A DNA stretch of 25,860 bases. It comes from Pleionea sp052032335. GTDB taxonomy: Bacteria > Pseudomonadota > Gammaproteobacteria > Enterobacterales > Kangiellaceae. This document shows, piece by piece, positions 1 through 7,690 of this stretch (its first letter is position 1; each line of letters begins with the position of its first letter). Under the pieces are notes generated by a model. It searched no databases and had not been told where the DNA came from. It was given only the letters and a program-made list of their open reading frames with translations. The position numbers were made by a program, and so were the translations under genes. The stretch covers positions 1-25,860 of the forward strand of contig JBPEWV010000003.1 of assembly GCA_052032335.1 (NCBI GenBank). Direction: 5' to 3'.

Positions 1-252
1 TCCACCATAATGGTGTATTCCTGGTGATTCCTCACAGAACTCGAAAACTTCAGCGTCCTTGTTTCTGTCCATTCCCGCCGCATCGAAAAATTTTGTTATT
101 TCTTCAGGAAAGACTAAGTCAATAGCTTCAATATAATTCTTGCAATAGTTACATGAACATTCCTGACTGCCACCCACTTGTATTTTTTTGTAGATTTTCT
201 CGGTTGCTTCCTTATCTATTTCTAGAATGTAACCGCCAATTTCGATTCTCAT
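1..252 (-). CDS. Small uncharacterised protein with CxCxxC motif, C-terminus cut by window edge
   Basis: An open frame runs leftward from an ATG at 252 through 84 codons to the window edge with no stop, so the C-terminus is missing. The start reads MRIEIGGYILEID, followed near residue 33 by ECSCNYCKNY (a CxCxxC cluster). The visible end, near residue 78, is PGIHHYGG. I recognise this layout (early CxCxxC, late HxYGG) from short conserved hypothetical proteins of many bacteria. The cysteines could bind a metal, but no function is known to me. There is no clear Shine-Dalgarno site upstream of the ATG, so the exact start is less sure than the frame. It is separated from the M16 operon by a gene-free stretch. 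Confidence 0.6.
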   Translation of the reverse strand, partial: MRIEIGGYILEIDKEATEKIYKKIQVGGSQECSCNYCKNYIEAIDLVFPEEITKFFDAAGMDRNKDAEVFEFCEESPGIHHYGG

Positions 253-437
253 AAGTTTAGTATGTAACTTTATTTATATTCGAATAAACTCGTCCAGACA
301 CGTTAAACCCAAAACCGAGGAGTTCTAACCAACTGGTTCAAAAAATCCTATTTATACTTTCTCAGTATACACATCTCTCAATAGCCGAAAACTACTCAAA
401 TGATTAGCTTAAAAAGGTTTGCGTAAAACGTATAAGG
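253..437. other. Intergenic stretch with no recognised gene
   Basis: This AT-rich gap lies between the divergently oriented start of the truncated cysteine-motif gene and the terminator hairpin of the M16 operon. No long open frame or RNA gene is visible. It probably holds the promoter of the leftward gene, but I could not pick out a convincing -35/-10 pair. Confidence 0.4.
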
Positions 438-460
438 CAAGCCCCGAGACATGGGGCTTG
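438..460 (-). terminator. Hairpin terminator of the M16 peptidase operon
   Basis: Perfect 8-bp inverted repeat CAAGCCCC (438-445) / GGGGCTTG (453-460) with a 7-base loop, just past the stop codon of the second M16 gene. Read on the minus strand it is followed by a moderately T-rich stretch (CCTTATACGTTTT), so it is a plausible but not ideal intrinsic terminator. Confidence 0.6.
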
Positions 461-469
461 ATTGAGGAG

Positions 470-1849
470 TTACAGCGTCTCACCGATTTTTAGTTCGGTG
501 ACTTTGCCGTATTTTTTGGCGATGTTGCGAATGTCGTCGGCTTTGCCGATGAGTACAAACTGTAAATTATCTTTTGGGAAGTATTGTTTCACCAGCTCGT
601 TGGCGCGTTTAACGTCGAGCTGGTTTACTTTTTCGTTAAACTGATTGATAAACGATGGTTTAATACCAAACACTTCCATTTCGACCAGCAGGTCGGCCAG
701 TTGGCCGGAGGTTTCGAAGCGGAGTGGGAATTGGCCTTTAACGTAGGCTTTTGCCGAGTCGAGGGTTTTCTTATCGATGCCCTGTTCCCACAATCGGTTG
801 TAGGTTTTTAACGCCAGGTCGATGGCTTGTTCGGTTGTCGACGATTGAGTAAAGGTCGAAATACGAAACACGCCGTCGTGCTTTAAGGCATCAAAACTGC
901 TGCGTGCACCGTAGGTAAGCCCGGTATTAACGCGCAATTCGTCGTTCAACCACGAGGTAAAGCGCGCGCCTAAAATGGTATTGACCACTTGTAACTCAAT
1001 GTAGTCGTCATTTTGTCGCGCAATACCTTTACCACCAATATAAAAAGTGGTTTCGCGTGCGTCACTTTTATCAACCAATAAGACGTTTGCGTTGGTCGGT
1101 GCTTTGGCTGGCTCAATGCGCAGGTAGTTTTGTTTGTGCTTATTTGTCCAGTCGCCGAATAATTGGTTGACCTGTTGTTTCATGGCCGATAGCTCAAAAT
1201 CACCGACCACCGAAATAACAGTATTGTTGGGCTGGTAATAACGCTGATAAAAATTTTGAATGGCAGCTCGATCAATTTTATTTAACGATTCAGGAGTGGC
1301 TTCAACCTGCTTAGCGTAGAAATGATCGCCAAAGTAAAGCGCCTTAAAATAATCGTCGATCAGTTGCTTAGGGCTTTCTTTACGTTGCGCGATTAGGCTT
1401 TCATACCGCTTTAAGTGTTTTTTCACTTCGGTTTTGTCAAAACTTGGTGTCTTGAGTGACTCAGCAAGTAACGACATAACTTTAACGGTGTCTTTTTTGT
1501 GAAACGAAGCCGCCATGCCGCTCAATTCGGTATCGGCCCAGGTGGCTAAGTTCGCACCGATAAAGTCGAGCTCCGATTGCAGCGCCTGTTTGGAGGTTTG
1601 TTGAGTACCAAACAACAGAGCGTCTGCCGTTACCGCGGCCAAACCTTCGATGTCGGCATGAACGGCACCGGCGTCAACGCGAACTTCAACATTGATTAAT
1701 GGCACCTCGTCGTGTTGCATTAACAACACGGTAAGACCATTTTTCAACGTCACTTTTTCGTAGTTGGGCAGGGTAAACTCTTGGGCAAACGACGCATTAA
1801 GAATTGTTAACGATAATAGTACTATCAGGCTTTTAAAGATCGTTTTCAT
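470..1849 (-). CDS. M16 family peptidase-like protein, non-catalytic subunit
   Basis: Secreted or periplasmic M16 (pitrilysin/processing-peptidase-like) protein of about 459 residues. The frame opens earlier, at 1870, but ATG 1849 is preceded by a strong AGGAGG seven bases upstream and begins a normal signal peptide (MKTIFKSLIVLLSLTILNASFA), so I choose it. The N-terminal M16 fold is recognisable (VTLKNGLTVLL near residue 35), but where the zinc motif HxxEH should lie the sequence reads AVTAD, so this subunit cannot bind catalytic zinc. The C-terminal domain keeps the conserved GLTYGARSSF segment, the Arg/Tyr region used for substrate binding. It overlaps the catalytic M16 gene upstream by 17 bases, so the two are co-translated and probably form a heterodimer, as in other bacterial M16 pairs. 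Physiological substrate unknown. Confidence 0.9.
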   Translation of the reverse strand: MKTIFKSLIVLLSLTILNASFAQEFTLPNYEKVTLKNGLTVLLMQHDEVPLINVEVRVDAGAVHADIEGLAAVTADALLFGTQQTSKQALQSELDFIGANLATWADTELSGMAASFHKKDTVKVMSLLAESLKTPSFDKTEVKKHLKRYESLIAQRKESPKQLIDDYFKALYFGDHFYAKQVEATPESLNKIDRAAIQNFYQRYYQPNNTVISVVGDFELSAMKQQVNQLFGDWTNKHKQNYLRIEPAKAPTNANVLLVDKSDARETTFYIGGKGIARQNDDYIELQVVNTILGARFTSWLNDELRVNTGLTYGARSSFDALKHDGVFRISTFTQSSTTEQAIDLALKTYNRLWEQGIDKKTLDSAKAYVKGQFPLRFETSGQLADLLVEMEVFGIKPSFINQFNEKVNQLDVKRANELVKQYFPKDNLQFVLIGKADDIRNIAKKYGKVTELKIGETL

Positions 1850-3173
1850 GAGTATCCTCCTTTGAGCCAAGAATGCCCACGGTGCGATTCTTTTTCACTA
1901 AATATTGTTTGGCAACCCGTTGCACATCGGCAAGTGTCACCGCGTCGAACAGCTCGGGCGCTTGCAATAATTTTTTATAGTCACCAAAGTAGATTTCGTA
2001 ACTGCCCAGTTGGTTCGACTTGCCATTGATGGTCTGCATTTCTCGGTAGAAATCAACCGCTTTGTTATTTTTCACTTTTTCTAACTCTCGCTCGGTCACA
2101 CCCTTTTTTATAACCTCATTGATCACGGCAACGATTTCGGCTTCGAGTTTCTCGGCAGAAACGCCCTGATTGGCAACGGCGTAAAGATAAAACAGATTGG
2201 GGTCGATGCTGTTGGGCACATAGGTAAACACACGAGACGCAACCTGTTTGTCGTCGACCAGCGCTCGGTACAAGCGGGAGGTTTTTCCACTGGAAAAAAT
2301 TTCGCTTAATACATCGAGCGCGTAATAATCTGCGTGCCGGGTTTCGGGCACGTGCCAGCCCATCATAATGTTCGGGCTGGTCACTGATGCTTTGTGCAGA
2401 TACACCCTTCGTTCGCCTTTTTGTTCGGGTTCGACCGTATGAATGGGTCGCGGCTTGGGGCCGTTGGGTATTGGCTCAAAATATTGTTTGGCCAATGCTT
2501 TAACTTGCTTCAGTGTGACGGCACCCGATATTACGACCACTGCGTTATTGGGTGAGTAGTAGGTTTTATGGTAGGTTTTCAAATCTTCCATCGACCAATT
2601 TTCAATATCACTTTTGTGGCCGATGACCGGCCAACTGTAAGGGTGAGCACGAAAGGCTGCGTTTTTGACTTCTTCGCTGATGGCCTGATAATTGGAATTT
2701 TCCAGCCCGGTGCGTCGCTCTGACGCCACCACGCCGCGTTCGCTTTCTACCACGTCTTTATCTATGGCTAAGTGCTCAATACGATCGGCTTCGAGCTTGA
2801 AAATGAGTTCTAACGAATCGGCGGGAAACCAGTTGGTGTAGGCGGTGATATTCTCGGTCGCGTAAGCATTGTTTGCACCACCTGCGGCTTCCATTACCCG
2901 ATCGAACATTTTGGGGCCGTAGTTTTTCGAGCCATTAAACATCATGTGTTCGAAAAAATGCGAAATGCCAGTGATGCCGGGGTACTCGTTGCGCGAACCC
3001 ACCCGCCAGAACAAATACATATTCGCATTGGGTATGGAGTGATCTTCGACCACCAAAATCTTCATACCATTATCGAGCGTAAACTCATCAATCTCTTCGG
3101 GCGATAACGCCCAGGATGACAGTGTGACCAATCCGCACACCATCAACCAAAATTTAGCTTTGAGAAACATCAC
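1833..3173 (-). CDS. M16 family zinc metallopeptidase, catalytic subunit
   Basis: Zinc peptidase of the M16 family, 446 residues, with a signal peptide ending near residue 23 (LSSWA), so it probably acts in the periplasm. The inverted zinc motif HFFEH is at residues 72-76. The third ligand is expected about 76 residues later and is supplied by Glu152 in VVASER. The C-terminal M16 domain follows (SSGKTSRLYRALV). The first codons are GTG ATG. A GAAGGA site at 3181-3186 lies 7 bases before GTG 3173 and 10 before ATG 3170, so the start is uncertain by one codon. It is the first gene of a two-gene operon with the inactive M16 partner downstream. The family degrades small peptides or damaged proteins; the substrate here cannot be read from sequence. 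Confidence 0.92.
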   Translation of the reverse strand: MMFLKAKFWLMVCGLVTLSSWALSPEEIDEFTLDNGMKILVVEDHSIPNANMYLFWRVGSRNEYPGITGISHFFEHMMFNGSKNYGPKMFDRVMEAAGGANNAYATENITAYTNWFPADSLELIFKLEADRIEHLAIDKDVVESERGVVASERRTGLENSNYQAISEEVKNAAFRAHPYSWPVIGHKSDIENWSMEDLKTYHKTYYSPNNAVVVISGAVTLKQVKALAKQYFEPIPNGPKPRPIHTVEPEQKGERRVYLHKASVTSPNIMMGWHVPETRHADYYALDVLSEIFSSGKTSRLYRALVDDKQVASRVFTYVPNSIDPNLFYLYAVANQGVSAEKLEAEIVAVINEVIKKGVTERELEKVKNNKAVDFYREMQTINGKSNQLGSYEIYFGDYKKLLQAPELFDAVTLADVQRVAKQYLVKKNRTVGILGSKEDTHENDL

Positions 3174-3382
3174 AACGTTTTCCTTCTTTTATTACTGCTT
3201 ACGCAACTTAGCGCCGCATCTTTGGCTGCAGCGACGCCTATTGTAGGTGGTTAACCCATACGCTCACAATCCTGCCTTGTCGCGAAACGGCAACAATTTG
3301 TGTCAATTTTTGGCAAGGTATATAGCGAAAATCCCACAATTCAAAGTGTTTTTTTGCCATTTCGACTTAAAAGCTGCACGAC

Positions 3383-3388
3383 TATACT
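3383..3388 (+). promoter_or_regulatory. Possible -10 box (TATACT) of the small secreted-protein gene
   Basis: TATACT at 3383-3388 with TTCGAC at 3361-3366, a 16-base spacer. Transcription would begin near 3394, just upstream of the two candidate TTG starts and downstream of the GTG at 3247. This favours the shorter protein. By-eye call only. Confidence 0.35.
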
Positions 3389-3417
3389 TTGGCAAAATCA
3401 ATTTGGACCGACCTATT

Positions 3418-3894
3418 TTGCTTTTACGTTTATTACTCATTTTATCGCTCGTTCAATCGGCTTTTGCGATTTCCGAGCTCAACGACGACTTTGCCGACAA
3501 AGAATTTGCCCATTATTTTAGTTCGGTTTATTCAACGTCTATCCCACAGGCGAAACGTAGCCTCGACAGCTTTGAGCAGCATTTACAAATTCAACCCGCG
3601 CAACTCGAAAGCTGGCAGCGATTTAAACTGACGTTTTTGCATCAGCTGGAACAGCGCGAAGCAAGACGCAATCAACTGGAACGCTTCAAACAGTCCAATC
3701 AATCGATCAACAGCATCGAGACCTTAAGTTTGCGCCAACAACATCTGGAAACGCGAGCCCACGAAACCCGTGAATTGCTAACAGTGGTCAACACACTGTA
3801 TCAACAATTATCGCAGGAACAAAAAAGGCTGTTCGATAACACCATGACACATTTGTGGACCGGTCGGTCGCTGATGAACCGGCGTCGAAACTGA
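3418..3894 (+). CDS. Small secreted protein of unknown function, helical and Gln/Arg-rich
   Basis: I do not recognise the family. The frame is open from a GTG at 3247, but the first 55 residues of that version look non-coding and precede a good signal peptide. Starting at TTG 3418 gives MLLRLLLILSLVQSAFA then ISELND, a clean secretory signal; TTG 3403 is the alternative. No strong ribosome site precedes any candidate, so the start is a judgement. The mature part of about 140 residues is rich in Gln, Glu, Arg and Leu with heptad-like stretches (residues about 60-130), suggesting long helices or a coiled coil, and ends in basic residues (RSLMNRRRN). It is divergent from the M16 operon and followed 51 bases later by tusA, with which it may share a transcript. 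No function is proposed. Confidence 0.6.
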   Translation: MLLRLLLILSLVQSAFAISELNDDFADKEFAHYFSSVYSTSIPQAKRSLDSFEQHLQIQPAQLESWQRFKLTFLHQLEQREARRNQLERFKQSNQSINSIETLSLRQQHLETRAHETRELLTVVNTLYQQLSQEQKRLFDNTMTHLWTGRSLMNRRRN

Positions 3895-3945
3895 GCAAGT
3901 TTTCTAGTACACTGTGCCGCAAACGAATTAACCGAACAAACCTTT

Positions 3946-4179
3946 GTGAAAGAACCGTCCGCCACACTCGACACTCTGGGATTGCGTTGCCCAGAGCCCG
4001 TTATGATGATTCGAAAGAAAATGCGAGAGTTGCCAGCAGGCGACGTGCTTAAAGTGATTGCCGACGATCCGTCGACCCAACGCGACATCCCCAAGTTTTG
4101 CCAGTTTATGGATCACCAACTGCTTGATCAGAAAACCGAAGCTTCGACCTTTGTCTACTGGATTAAGAAGTCGGGCTAA
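3946..4179 (+). CDS. tusA: TusA family sulfurtransferase
   Basis: A 77-residue protein, the normal length for the TusA/SirA family of small cytosolic sulfur carriers. The signature LGLRCPEPVMMIRKKM is near the N-terminus and contains the CPxP motif with the sulfur-accepting cysteine Cys15. The rest follows the family beta-alpha-beta-alpha pattern (LPAGDVLKVIADDPSTQRDIPKFC). In known TusA the cysteine carries persulfide from IscS towards tRNA thiolation or other sulfur acceptors; which acceptor applies here is not shown. It starts with GTG at 3946. Its last 17 bases overlap the 3' end of the convergent alkane monooxygenase gene. Confidence 0.9.
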   Translation: MKEPSATLDTLGLRCPEPVMMIRKKMRELPAGDVLKVIADDPSTQRDIPKFCQFMDHQLLDQKTEASTFVYWIKKSG

Positions 4180-5341
4180 TTCGCCAGCGCTCTCGGTAAA
4201 CGTCTTGCTTTTTTGGCAGAATATTTAATCTTTCCCACTCACCATTAACTGCTTGATAAACTCGTGGGTCCATTACCCGGAACCACAATGGAGGTAAGTA
4301 GGCCATTAGAAACATGGTGTAATAGCCCGCCGGCATTTGTGGAATATCGGAAAAATTGCGTAACGCCTGATAGCGCCGCATCGGATTCGCATGATGATCG
4401 GAATGACGCTGCAAATGCAACAAACTCCAGTTAGACAATAAAAAATTACTGTTCCAGGAATGTTTTGGTTGGCACCGCTCGTATTGTCCGTTGGCTAATC
4501 GTTTACGCTTTAATCCGTAATGTTCGATGTAGTTAGCCGAGGTCAATTGAAAACCACTCCAAACAGCCGCCACCATTAAAAACGGTAAAGCGGCCCAACC
4601 CAACCAAGCGATTAAGGTCGAATACAATATTAAGGTTAGCAGCGCGCCTTGCAGCACTTCGTTCGAAAACGACCAGACCGCACGATTCAAACGCGTCAGT
4701 CGTTGTCGCTCCAACAACCAGGCACGAACTAAAGCTCCCGGATACTCCCGAAGAAAAAACTGATAAATGTTTTCACCTAATTTCGCCGAAGCACTATCGT
4801 CGGGCGTCGCAACATGAGTGTGATGACCTCGATTGTGTTCAACATTGAAATGGCCATAGGCGCTAAGAGCCAAGGCGATTTTTGCCGCCCACCGTTCGGT
4901 TAAAGGACGTTTGTGTCCCATCTCGTGGCCGAGATTAATGGCGTACCCTCCAATAATGCCCGTCAGCAAAACCAGCGCGAGCCAATCGCTTAAAGTGTTG
5001 GTCTGAGTCGCGGCAAACCAAACATTAAACACAAAGCAGAACACCAACAAAGGCACTAATGCGAAAGTTATGCTCCGGTAATAATTATCGCGCTCCATTT
5101 GAGGAACGACAGACTCGGGAGGGTTATGGGTGTCCTGTCCGATCAGCCAATCGAACACCGGAAGCAGTACGTAATAAACGGTAACGGGAACCCAAAGTAC
5201 CCAGCTTTGTTCGAGGTAGAGAAAAGCAATCGGACCGACAATGGAGAACAAGGGAATAAAGACTGAAAATAACCAAAGTCCGCGCTTTTTGTCGGTGTAT
5301 TGAACGCCCTGATCCGATTCAAACTGTCGGCTGAAAATCAT
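4163..5341 (-). CDS. alkB: Alkane 1-monooxygenase, membrane di-iron hydroxylase
   Basis: Integral inner-membrane non-heme di-iron enzyme that hydroxylates the terminal carbon of n-alkanes (not the DNA-repair protein also called AlkB). The frame extends to 5371, but ATG 5341 has GAGGAG placed correctly upstream, giving 392 residues, a usual length. All histidine boxes are present: HEMGH (139-143), EHNRGHHTH (Glu168, His169, His173, His174), the family-specific NYIEHYG (His274) and LQRHSDHH (313-317). Hydrophobic segments near 22-42, 46-62, 92-110, 118-135, 232-250 and 251-262 fit the six-helix topology. Rubredoxin and rubredoxin reductase, needed for electron supply, are not in the window. The 3' end overlaps tusA convergently. 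Confidence 0.93.
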   Translation of the reverse strand: MIFSRQFESDQGVQYTDKKRGLWLFSVFIPLFSIVGPIAFLYLEQSWVLWVPVTVYYVLLPVFDWLIGQDTHNPPESVVPQMERDNYYRSITFALVPLLVFCFVFNVWFAATQTNTLSDWLALVLLTGIIGGYAINLGHEMGHKRPLTERWAAKIALALSAYGHFNVEHNRGHHTHVATPDDSASAKLGENIYQFFLREYPGALVRAWLLERQRLTRLNRAVWSFSNEVLQGALLTLILYSTLIAWLGWAALPFLMVAAVWSGFQLTSANYIEHYGLKRKRLANGQYERCQPKHSWNSNFLLSNWSLLHLQRHSDHHANPMRRYQALRNFSDIPQMPAGYYTMFLMAYLPPLWFRVMDPRVYQAVNGEWERLNILPKKQDVYRERWRISPTS

Positions 5342-5461
5342 AGTGCTTCTCCTCGACTTCATTTTGACCAATTATTAAACAATAGGCAAGGCGCTGACTT
5401 TTTAAATGTACCGGAAAAGCGTAAACTGAAGTAACACGGAGCAACGACAAAGGAGCCGATG

Positions 5462-6010
5462 ATGGACATCAACAAACTGGCACAACAGCTGGATGACCAG
5501 AATCTTCCGCCCGTTGATCAATGGAACCCCGACTATTGTGGTGATATCGACATGGTCATTAAACGGGATGGTAGCTGGCATTATATGGGCACGCCCATTG
5601 GTCGTCAGAAAATGGTGAAGCTGTTTTCAACGGTACTGAAAAAAGAAAACGATAAGTTCTTTCTGGTCACGCCAGTAGAAAAAATTGGCATAACCGTCGA
5701 AGACGCGCCTTTTCTTGCCGTGCTGATGGAGGTTCATGAGAAAAATAATGAGACCGCCTTGTTATTTACCGACAATGTCGGCAATCAGTTTATTGCGGGT
5801 GACGAACACCCCATCTGGGTTGAAACCGATCCGGACACACAAGAACCCTCACCCTATATTCGTGTACGAAAAAATCTCGATGCTCTGATTAGCCGAAATG
5901 TGTTTTACCAACTGGTCGAACTGGCATCGCCGACAGAAAAAGACGGTCAAACCGAATTGCAGGTGACCAGTCAGGGAAAAACGTTTTCACTCGGCAGCGT
6001 CAACGCGTGA
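5462..6010 (+). CDS. DUF1285 family protein
   Basis: Cytosolic protein of 182 residues that I assign to DUF1285 from the stretch DGSWHYMGTPIGRQKMVKLFSTVLKKE followed by LVTPVEKIGITVEDAPFLAV (roughly residues 36-90). Members are widespread in proteobacteria and lack an established role. Two ATG codons lie in tandem at 5459 and 5462. AGGAG at 5451-5455 is 3 bases from the first and 6 from the second, so the second is preferred. It is the first gene of a run of five in which each gene overlaps or nearly abuts the next, and its TGA is shared with the GTG of the following gene. It is divergent from alkB across about 120 bases. Confidence 0.88.
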   Translation: MDINKLAQQLDDQNLPPVDQWNPDYCGDIDMVIKRDGSWHYMGTPIGRQKMVKLFSTVLKKENDKFFLVTPVEKIGITVEDAPFLAVLMEVHEKNNETALLFTDNVGNQFIAGDEHPIWVETDPDTQEPSPYIRVRKNLDALISRNVFYQLVELASPTEKDGQTELQVTSQGKTFSLGSVNA

Positions 6011-6243
6011 TCCAATTTACTTTTAAAAAACCGCCCCGATCGGCGATTATTTTTTACCTGATTGGATTTCTGATAATCATTCCCACGGTATTGCATCAGT
6101 TTTTGAATTGGAATGTTTTGTCGGTCGCTACCAATCAACGGTTGTTTATTATTGGCGCGATTGTGGTCTGTATCGGTTCAGTATTAAACTGGGTCGTACC
6201 CATTGCTTACCGTCACAATAACATTGACAAGGAATCCGATTAA
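6007..6243 (+). CDS. Small membrane protein with two transmembrane segments, unknown function
   Basis: A 78-residue protein starting at GTG 6007, whose last bases form the TGA of the DUF1285 gene (GTGA overlap). Two hydrophobic segments are clear: residues about 14-33 (AIIFYLIGFLIIIPTVL) and 46-66 (LFIIGAIVVCIGSVLNWVV). They are preceded by a basic N-terminus (KKPPR) and followed by a charged tail, suggesting a hairpin with both ends in the cytosol. No family recognised. The stop overlaps the ATG of the VOC gene by one base, so it is translationally coupled on both sides. Confidence 0.75.
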   Translation: MIQFTFKKPPRSAIIFYLIGFLIIIPTVLHQFLNWNVLSVATNQRLFIIGAIVVCIGSVLNWVVPIAYRHNNIDKESD

Positions 6244-6617
6244 TGAATCAAATTGTCTGGCTCGATCTTGGCGTAAGCGATCTCGATCGCGCCATCGCCT
6301 TTTATAAAAAAGTATTGCAGAACGACATTAGCATTGAAACGTTCGAGTCGTTTCGCTTTGGTGTGTTTTCGCATTCCGAAACCGGGGTTTCCGGTTGTTT
6401 GGTGCCGCAGAAAGATTTCGTCCCACAGCCTGCATCAACCTTAATCTATTTTAACGTCGATGGCCGTCTGGACGATGCGGTCGCCCAGGTTGAAACCCAT
6501 GGTGGGAAAATCATTCAACCGCCGCATGCCATAGGACCACACGGCTCTCGTGCCATTGTTCTCGATAGCGAAGGCAATACCATCGCCTTGCATTCAACGG
6601 CGACCATTTCTGAATAA
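6243..6617 (+). CDS. VOC superfamily (glyoxalase/bleomycin-resistance fold) protein
   Basis: A 124-residue protein with the paired beta-alpha-beta-beta-beta modules of the vicinal-oxygen-chelate superfamily. The first module opens IVWLDLGVSDLDRAIAFYKK and the second follows STLIYFNVDGRLDDAVAQVE, ending in the typical GSRAIVLDSEGNTIALHS. The length is that of single-domain VOC proteins. The superfamily includes glyoxalase I, dioxygenases and antibiotic-binding proteins. I cannot assign a substrate, and the position of metal ligands was not established. It begins at ATG 6243 within the TAA of the preceding gene and ends in the ATG of the next, in the middle of the five-gene run. Confidence 0.85.
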   Translation: MNQIVWLDLGVSDLDRAIAFYKKVLQNDISIETFESFRFGVFSHSETGVSGCLVPQKDFVPQPASTLIYFNVDGRLDDAVAQVETHGGKIIQPPHAIGPHGSRAIVLDSEGNTIALHSTATISE

Positions 6618-7138
6618 TGTCACGGCGCTGGTTTTACAAAAAGCGGTACGTCCTTCCGGCTGCGATTATTGGTTTGATCTTTCTATTGCCCAACCGCTGG
6701 ACCATTCCGGTTGCTGACGCGAGCCAAAACGATTGGCATCAAGAAACCTTCTGGTACGAACCCTGGGGATCGTCAGTGACTCATAAGGGCATCGATATTT
6801 TTGGTGCAAAGGATACAGAGGTCGTTGCTGCCAATGATGGCGTGTTATTGTACGCGGGCGAACTGAAAAAAGGCGGTCAGGTGGTGGTCTTGCTTGGGCC
6901 TGAATGGAAGATACATTACTACGCGCATCTTGATTCGATTGCCGAACGTCGGTTAATTTATTTTTCTGGCGATAAAGTTGGTACGCTCGGAGATTCGGGG
7001 AACGCGAAAGGCAAACAACCCCATTTGCACTTTAGCATTGTTTCAATATTTCCGTATTTTTGGAAAGCCGATACCAGCACACAAGGCTGGAAAAAAATGT
7101 TTTACTTAAACCCTATTCATTATCTTACAGAGACTTAA
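6617..7138 (+). CDS. M23 family (LytM-like) metallopeptidase, membrane-anchored
   Basis: Protein of 173 residues with a basic N-terminus and one hydrophobic segment (residues about 11-25, VLPAAIIGLIFLL), so it is anchored in, or exported across, the inner membrane. The M23 peptidase domain fills the remainder. HKGID supplies His56 and Asp60, YYAHLD supplies His104, and the closing motif PHLHFS supplies His136 and His138. All zinc and catalytic positions of the LytM/M23 family are therefore present, unlike the degenerate EnvC/NlpD activators. The likely role is cutting peptide bonds of peptidoglycan; the physiological role is not evident. It starts at ATG 6617 inside the TAA of the VOC gene. 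Confidence 0.9.
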   Translation: MSRRWFYKKRYVLPAAIIGLIFLLPNRWTIPVADASQNDWHQETFWYEPWGSSVTHKGIDIFGAKDTEVVAANDGVLLYAGELKKGGQVVVLLGPEWKIHYYAHLDSIAERRLIYFSGDKVGTLGDSGNAKGKQPHLHFSIVSIFPYFWKADTSTQGWKKMFYLNPIHYLTET

Positions 7139-7140
7139 TC

Positions 7141-7677
7141 GTGTTGTTAAAAATAATTGTTAAACTTTTTTTTATTGCGCTAACTGTTATAACGCTTAAC
7201 GCCTGCACGCTTGGCCACAGTGCCGACGACGGCCACAAAGCGGTCTCCGCGAATAGCGCCGCAAATACATCAAAAAACCTGGGCGCTATGACGCAGTCTC
7301 AATTGCTGGCGAGAAAAGATATCTTCTACAAAAAATTCAACGCGCATCAGGTTGATCAAGACCACATCCAGTTGATCAATAGCATCAGCCAACCAACCAA
7401 AGTCTTAATCGTCTTTGGCCTCTGGTGTCACGACAGTCAACGAGAAATCCCACGGTTACTCAAGTTGTTAAGCGAAGCCAATAATCCAAACATCGAAGTG
7501 GCCATGATCAGCGTGGGCTACGATAAAGTGATTCCAGAATCGGCAAATCAGCATAATGTCAGTATTAAATACACACCCACCGTGATCGTGTTTGACCAAG
7601 AAGGCAAAGAGTTGAAGCGATTTGTTGAACGCCCAAATACGCTGTGGGCAACCGATCTGGCGGCTGCCCATCAGTAA
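7141..7677 (+). CDS. Thioredoxin-fold lipoprotein with a single active-site cysteine
   Basis: The frame is open from 7060, but GTG 7141, two bases after the M23 stop, starts a lipoprotein signal (MLLKIIVKLFFIALTVITLNAC) with Cys22 as the lipidated residue. The mature protein has a thioredoxin-like domain: LIVFGLWCHDSQREIP near residues 89-104, and the cis-proline segment KYTPTVIVFD near 142. The usual WCxxC is replaced by WCHDS, and Cys96 is the only cysteine besides the lipid one, so it cannot form the redox disulfide. It may bind rather than oxidise thiols, or use Cys96 in a peroxidatic or mixed-disulfide role; this is inference. Last gene of the five-gene run, ending 13 bases from the convergent metallophosphatase gene. 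Confidence 0.85.
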   Translation: MLLKIIVKLFFIALTVITLNACTLGHSADDGHKAVSANSAANTSKNLGAMTQSQLLARKDIFYKKFNAHQVDQDHIQLINSISQPTKVLIVFGLWCHDSQREIPRLLKLLSEANNPNIEVAMISVGYDKVIPESANQHNVSIKYTPTVIVFDQEGKELKRFVERPNTLWATDLAAAHQ

Positions 7678-7690
7678 GACAAGTTAGGCA

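Noticed and set aside
3801..4094. A 97-codon minus-strand frame across the 3417-4179 genes
   Set aside because: It is antisense to tusA, which has a clear CPxP motif and correct length; the antisense protein has no recognisable character.
4163..5341. Fatty acid desaturase instead of alkane monooxygenase
   Set aside because: Histidine boxes resemble both families, but NYIEHYG and LQRHSDHH are specific to AlkB-type alkane monooxygenases.
7060..7140. Upstream extension of the thioredoxin-like lipoprotein
   Set aside because: It overlaps the end of the M23 gene out of frame and would place 27 residues in front of a clean lipoprotein signal that starts at GTG 7141.
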